64,000 nt of DNA, taken from Cyanobacteria bacterium SIG27. Lineage in GTDB: Bacteria > Cyanobacteriota > Vampirovibrionia > Gastranaerophilales > Gastranaerophilaceae. This document shows positions 60,939 through 64,000 of this stretch, one piece after another. The notes below the pieces were generated by a model, which ran no database searches, had not been told where the DNA came from, and saw only the letters and a list, made by a program, of their open reading frames with translations. The stretch is from the NCBI GenBank assembly GCA_015152565.1, contig SUTT01000003.1:21424-85423 (forward strand), read 5' to 3'. The translations under genes were made by a program, and so were the position numbers. How positions within the stretch are numbered: the stretch's first letter is position 1; each line of letters opens with the position of its first letter.

Positions 60939-61292
60939 ATGAATTTAATTTTAAGATGGTTATTATTTGCTTTTGCAATAACTTTTGTTGCTTGGATTAT
61001 TCCTGGTATTAGAGTTGAAAATTTCTTTGGGGCAATGTTTGTATGCGTTATTCTTGCTTTAATTAATACTTTCATTAAACCTTTGCTTCAAACTTTAACG
61101 CTGCCAATAAGTGTTTTAACTTTTGGGTTGTTTACTTTGGTTTTAAATGCGTTTTTATTAATGTTTGCAGGATGGGTAACCCCAGGTTTTGTTGTTGATG
61201 GCTTTTGGAGTGCGTTATTTGGCTCAATTTTATTATCGTTATTCGCGTCGGGAATAAATAAAATTCATCTTAATGAACATCAACATATATAG
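60939..61292 (+). CDS. Phage holin family IV/YvlD-like membrane protein
   Basis: 117 residues with four hydrophobic helices, the usual layout of the superfamily. Landmarks are A-W-I-I-P-G-I-R-V-E-N-F near 18-29, I-N-T-F-I-K-P-L-L near 43-51, the L-P-I-S-V-L-T-F-G-L-F-T-L-V-L-N-A segment, and G-F-W-S-A-L-F-G-S-I. Chromosomal members are not known to be holins and their role is unknown. AAAGGAG stands 6 nt before the ATG. No phage gene is nearby. Confidence 0.88.
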   Translation: MNLILRWLLFAFAITFVAWIIPGIRVENFFGAMFVCVILALINTFIKPLLQTLTLPISVLTFGLFTLVLNAFLLMFAGWVTPGFVVDGFWSALFGSILLSLFASGINKIHLNEHQHI

Positions 61293-61293
61293 T

Positions 61294-61322
61294 ATTTAAG
61301 GCACCATTTAGGTGCCTTAAAT
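61294..61322. terminator. Palindromic hairpin after the holin-like gene
   Basis: ATTTAAGGCACC/GGTGCCTTAAAT with a 5-nt loop. No long T run, so a weak or bidirectional terminator. Confidence 0.6.
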
Positions 61323-61387
61323 ATTGCATAACAAATCCACTGAAAGAAAAATTGTTATAAAAACATATTCGTGATAAATTTTATATG

Positions 61388-61393
61388 TATAAT
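61388..61393 (+). promoter_or_regulatory. -10 element of the NuoE-like operon
   Basis: TATAAT, 27 nt before ATG 61421. A start site near 61400 leaves room for the GGAG SD at 61411 and rules out the upstream in-frame ATG at 61385. Confidence 0.45.
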
Positions 61394-61420
61394 ACCTTGG
61401 AAATGAAAGTGGAGATGTTA

Positions 61421-61918
61421 ATGAACAAGACGATTACTTCAGAAGTTGACTTCAAAGAAATTGATGCAATTTTAGAGTCATTCAACTACAACAAGTCGTA
61501 TCTGATTGCAATGTTGCAAAAAGTTCAAGCAATTTACAAATATTTGCCTGAAGAAGCTATGACCTATATTGGAGAACATGTTGAGGAACTTTCTCCTGCT
61601 ACCGTCTTTGGTGTTGCTTCATTTTATGCACAATTTTCTCTAGAGCCAAAAGGCAAATACGAAATTAAAGTGTGCGATGGAACAGCTTGCCATGTTAGAG
61701 GTTCTTCACCAGTATTGGAAGAAATTAAAAGAAAACTTAACTTTGAAAAAGGTAAATTCACTACAAATGATGGTTTGTTTTCACTTGAAATTGTTAGCTG
61801 TCTTGGCGCTTGCGGTTTAGCTCCTGCTATCGTAATAAACGAAAAAGTTTATCCGCAAATGACTCCTCAAGCGGTTTCAACAATTATTGATACACTTATG
61901 AGTAATGAAAGAAAATAG
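61421..61918 (+). CDS. NuoE/HndA/HydC-like [2Fe-2S] subunit
   Basis: 165 residues from ATG 61421 (GGAG 6 nt upstream). Thioredoxin-fold [2Fe-2S] subunit with the cluster cysteines in V-C-D-G-T-A-C-H-V-R-G and V-S-C-L-G-A-C-G. Before these come the helical I-Y-K-Y-L-P-E-E-A and P-A-T-V-F-G-V-A-S-F-Y-A-Q-F. Such 24-kDa subunits partner NuoF-type proteins in complex I, formate dehydrogenases and NAD(P)-linked [FeFe] hydrogenases. The downstream ferredoxin-type gene favours the hydrogenase or a NADH-oxidising module. 2 nt before the NuoF-like gene. Confidence 0.92.
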   Translation: MNKTITSEVDFKEIDAILESFNYNKSYLIAMLQKVQAIYKYLPEEAMTYIGEHVEELSPATVFGVASFYAQFSLEPKGKYEIKVCDGTACHVRGSSPVLEEIKRKLNFEKGKFTTNDGLFSLEIVSCLGACGLAPAIVINEKVYPQMTPQAVSTIIDTLMSNERK

Positions 61919-61920
61919 TT

Positions 61921-63783
61921 ATGGAAAAAGTAAGTTTAAAAACAGATATAAATGAAGAACAAAAGAAAGCTCAACAATACGTTGAAGCTCAAGGTTTAAG
62001 AGTGCTTGTATGTTCTGGTACAGGATGTATGGCAAATGGTTCTTTACAAGTTATTGAAAAATTTAAAGAATTAGGAGCAAATGTTTCTACTTTAACAAAA
62101 CATGATAAAATGACCGTTGTTCCAACTGGTTGTCATGGTTTTTGTGAACAAGGTGTTTTAGTTGTAATTCCTGATTTGCATACAACATACGTAAAAGTAA
62201 AATTAGAAGATGTTGAAGAAATCTTCAATGAACATTTAATTAACGGTAGACCAGTAGAAAGATTATTATACACTGACCCTGCAACAAACACTAAAGTTGC
62301 TAAAACAGAAGAAATTAATTTTTATGCTAAACAAACAAGAACTGCTCTTGCAAATTGCGGCAAAATCAACGCAGAAAGTTTAGAAGAAGCAATTAGCGTT
62401 GGAACATATAGTGCTTTAGCAAAAGTTATCGAAGAAAATGACCCAGATTCAGTTATTACAACAATTGAAGAGTCAGGACTTCGTGGTCGTGGTGGCGGCG
62501 GATTTGCTACTGGCAGAAAATGGCGCTCTGTTTCAAGACATAAAGGCGGAAAATCTTACGTTATTTGTAATGGTGACGAGGGCGATCCAGGTGCATTTAT
62601 GGATAGATCTGTTATGGAAGGTGACCCACACAGATTACTTGAAGGTATGGCAATTGCAGGTTTTGCAGTAGGAGCTGATGAAGCATATATCTATGTTCGT
62701 GCTGAATATCCTCTTGCAATTAAACGTTTAAGAATAGCAATTGAAAAAGCGCTAGAAGCAAATTATCTTGGTGATAATATTATGGGTAGCGATTTTAGCT
62801 TCCATATTCATATTAAAGAGGGTGCTGGAGCGTTTGTATGTGGCGAATCTTCTGCATTAATTGCTTCAATTGAGGGTGAGCGTGGTATGCCTCGTCCAAA
62901 AAATATTCACATGGCAGAATGCGGTTTATTTAAACGTCCAACATTATTAAATAACGTTGAAACATTCGCTAATGTTCCATTAATTGTTTTAAATGGTGCT
63001 AAATGGTTTAGCTCAATGGGTACTGAAAATTCAAAAGGTACAAAAACTTTTGCATTGACTGGCGAAGTTAATAATACTGGCTTAGTTGAAGTTCCAATGG
63101 ATATGACTTTACGTCAAATTATTTTTGATATCGGCGGCGGTATTCGTGGCGGCAAAAAATTCAAAGCTGTTCAATTAGGTGGCCCATCAGGCGGATGTTT
63201 AACGGAAGAACATCTTGATATGCCAATGGATTACGATTTATTGGTAAAAGAGGGCGCAATGGTTGGCTCAGGCGGTCTTGTTGTAATGAACGAAGACACT
63301 TGTATTGTTGAAGTTGCAAGATTTTTCATGGGCTTTACTCAAAACGAAAGTTGTGGAAAATGTACTCCATGTCGTGAGGGTACAAAAAATATGTTGGCAA
63401 TTTTACAAAAAATTGTTGACGGCAAGGGTGAAATGGAAGATTTAGAAACTTTAGAAAAACTTGCTCATACAATTAAAGATGGTTCATTGTGTGGTCTAGG
63501 TAAATCTGCGCCAAACCCAGTGCTTTCAACCCTAAAATATTTTAGAGATGAATATATTGCTCACATTGTTGATAAAAAATGTCCTGCGGGTGTATGTAGT
63601 GCAATGAAACAATATCAAATTGATGCTGAAAAATGCAAAGGTTGTTCAAAATGCGCAAGAAATTGTCCTGTTGGAGCAATTGAGGGTGAAATTAAATCAC
63701 CATTTAAAATTAATCAAGACAAATGTATTAAATGTGGCGCTTGTGTAAGCAATTGTCCATTTAAAGCAATTAGCAGTAAGTAA
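61921..63783 (+). CDS. NuoF/HndC/HydB-like NADH-binding flavoprotein subunit
   Basis: 620 residues. An N-terminal thioredoxin-like [2Fe-2S] domain (C-S-G-T-G-C-M-A-N-G and T-G-C-H-G-F-C-E-Q-G, residues about 31-80) is followed by the 51-kDa domain. That domain has the NADH/FMN loop R-G-R-G-G-G-G-F near 189-196 and the [4Fe-4S] site S-C-G-K-C-T-P-C-R-E-G near 477. A C-terminal 2[4Fe-4S] ferredoxin (C-K-G-C-S-K-C-A-R-N-C-P and C-I-K-C-G-A-C-V-S-N-C-P, 575-615) ends it. This extended form is typical of bifurcating hydrogenases and related NAD-dependent complexes. Codon use is that of a well-expressed gene. Confidence 0.94.
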   Translation: MEKVSLKTDINEEQKKAQQYVEAQGLRVLVCSGTGCMANGSLQVIEKFKELGANVSTLTKHDKMTVVPTGCHGFCEQGVLVVIPDLHTTYVKVKLEDVEEIFNEHLINGRPVERLLYTDPATNTKVAKTEEINFYAKQTRTALANCGKINAESLEEAISVGTYSALAKVIEENDPDSVITTIEESGLRGRGGGGFATGRKWRSVSRHKGGKSYVICNGDEGDPGAFMDRSVMEGDPHRLLEGMAIAGFAVGADEAYIYVRAEYPLAIKRLRIAIEKALEANYLGDNIMGSDFSFHIHIKEGAGAFVCGESSALIASIEGERGMPRPKNIHMAECGLFKRPTLLNNVETFANVPLIVLNGAKWFSSMGTENSKGTKTFALTGEVNNTGLVEVPMDMTLRQIIFDIGGGIRGGKKFKAVQLGGPSGGCLTEEHLDMPMDYDLLVKEGAMVGSGGLVVMNEDTCIVEVARFFMGFTQNESCGKCTPCREGTKNMLAILQKIVDGKGEMEDLETLEKLAHTIKDGSLCGLGKSAPNPVLSTLKYFRDEYIAHIVDKKCPAGVCSAMKQYQIDAEKCKGCSKCARNCPVGAIEGEIKSPFKINQDKCIKCGACVSNCPFKAISSK

Positions 63784-63793
63784 GGAAAATATT

Positions 63794-64000
63794 ATGGGAA
63801 AAATGATTATAAATGGTAAAGAATGTGAATTTTCAAACGAAAGAAACGTTCTTGAAGTAATTAGAAAAAATGGTTTCAATGTGCCAACATTTTGCTATAG
63901 ACCTGATTTAACAAAAGATTTCGGTGCTTGCAGAATGTGTGTTGTTGAAGTTGAGGGCTGGAGAGGTGTTCATACAGCTTGTACAATGCCTCCAAAAGAT
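63794..64000 (+). CDS. [2Fe-2S] ferredoxin-domain subunit, HydA/HndD- or NuoG-like (3' end outside window)
   Basis: 69 codons visible. M-G-K-M-I-I-N-G-K-E-C starts a plant-type ferredoxin domain with F-C-Y-R-P-D-L-T, G-A-C-R-M-C-V-V-E-V-E-G and H-T-A-C-T-M-P, the N-terminal signature shared by [FeFe]-hydrogenase large subunits, NuoG and FdhA. AAGGAAA precedes the ATG, 10 nt after the NuoF-like stop. The diagnostic H-cluster region is beyond the window, so the hydrogenase reading rests on context: extended NuoF, no other nuo genes, and a fermentative lineage. Confidence 0.88.
   Translation, partial: MGKMIINGKECEFSNERNVLEVIRKNGFNVPTFCYRPDLTKDFGACRMCVVEVEGWRGVHTACTMPPKD

Noticed and set aside
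60939..61292. Prophage indicated by the holin-family gene
   Set aside because: Chromosomal YvlD-like members are common and no other phage gene is near.

Overview
The window is AT-rich bacterial chromosome (roughly 30 percent GC by eye), densely coded on both strands, with Shine-Dalgarno (SD) starts and ordinary stops (TGA is used as a stop). Several traits suggest an uncultured, fermentative Cyanobacteria relative of the Gastranaerophilales/Vampirovibrionia (Melainabacteria) type. These are type IV-like pseudopilins with an F-[ST]-L-x-E methylation motif, proteins that begin with a short leader ending in F-x-G, a NuoE/NuoF/hydrogenase-type locus, an alanyl tmRNA with an ANNVV tag, and the low GC. 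That placement is inference; no rRNA gene is present to prove it.

Layout. 1-5954: the 3' part of a GH38 alpha-mannosidase, a solenoid-repeat protein, a UbiA-PEBP pair, and two unrecognised proteins rich in glycine-zipper motifs. 6186-11452: a ribosomal operon (infA-rpmJ-rpsM-rpsK-rpsD-rpoA-rplQ-truA-rplM-rpsI), with promoter and terminator, interrupted twice by a GC-rich hairpin repeat. 11517-18089: a tandem Rossmann protein, a matrixin-like protease, ybaB-recR, a phosphohexomutase, a receiver-STAS protein and an XRE regulator. 18405-21116: a very large pseudopilin with four 187-residue Gly/Cys repeats. 21241-25769: divergent ahcY and PEP carboxykinase, then radA. 26165-36706: a tight minus-strand run of twelve genes (nrnA, yihY, nagZ, yhaM-like, a secreted protein, pncC, cpaE-like, cpaF-like, ribD, aroQ, thiL, ispD). 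36742-44411: a Na/Ca exchanger, a small F-x-G protein, a second pseudopilin, tRNA-Gly, a CoA-disulfide reductase/rhodanese fusion and a large UvrD-type helicase-nuclease.

44514-45651 is a small islet between a copy of the tRNA-Ala 3' end and tRNA-Ala itself. It is followed by a GT2 glycosyltransferase, a thioredoxin, tmRNA, yebC, a PiT-like permease, a GlcF-like Fe-S protein, two zinc dehydrogenases and tRNA-Phe. The minus-strand metG, tig, clpP and clpX follow, with a deiminase-fold protein and an unrecognised F-x-G protein. The window ends inside a NuoE-NuoF-[2Fe-2S] (probably NAD-linked [FeFe]-hydrogenase) operon.

The most unusual signal is not a protein. (i) A family of GC-rich hairpin islands shares a core GCGACGT...CAGGAGC around a hairpin whose sequence differs in every copy; four strict copies lie in the leaders or spacers of plus-strand genes. 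(ii) tRNA-Ala and tRNA-Phe are each preceded, inside a transcribed leader of about 120 nt, by a partial copy of their own 5' end plus an inverted copy of their D-arm. (iii) The tRNA-Gly 3' end and terminator are duplicated exactly. Together these point to small, non-coding, tRNA-associated palindromic elements that may be undescribed.
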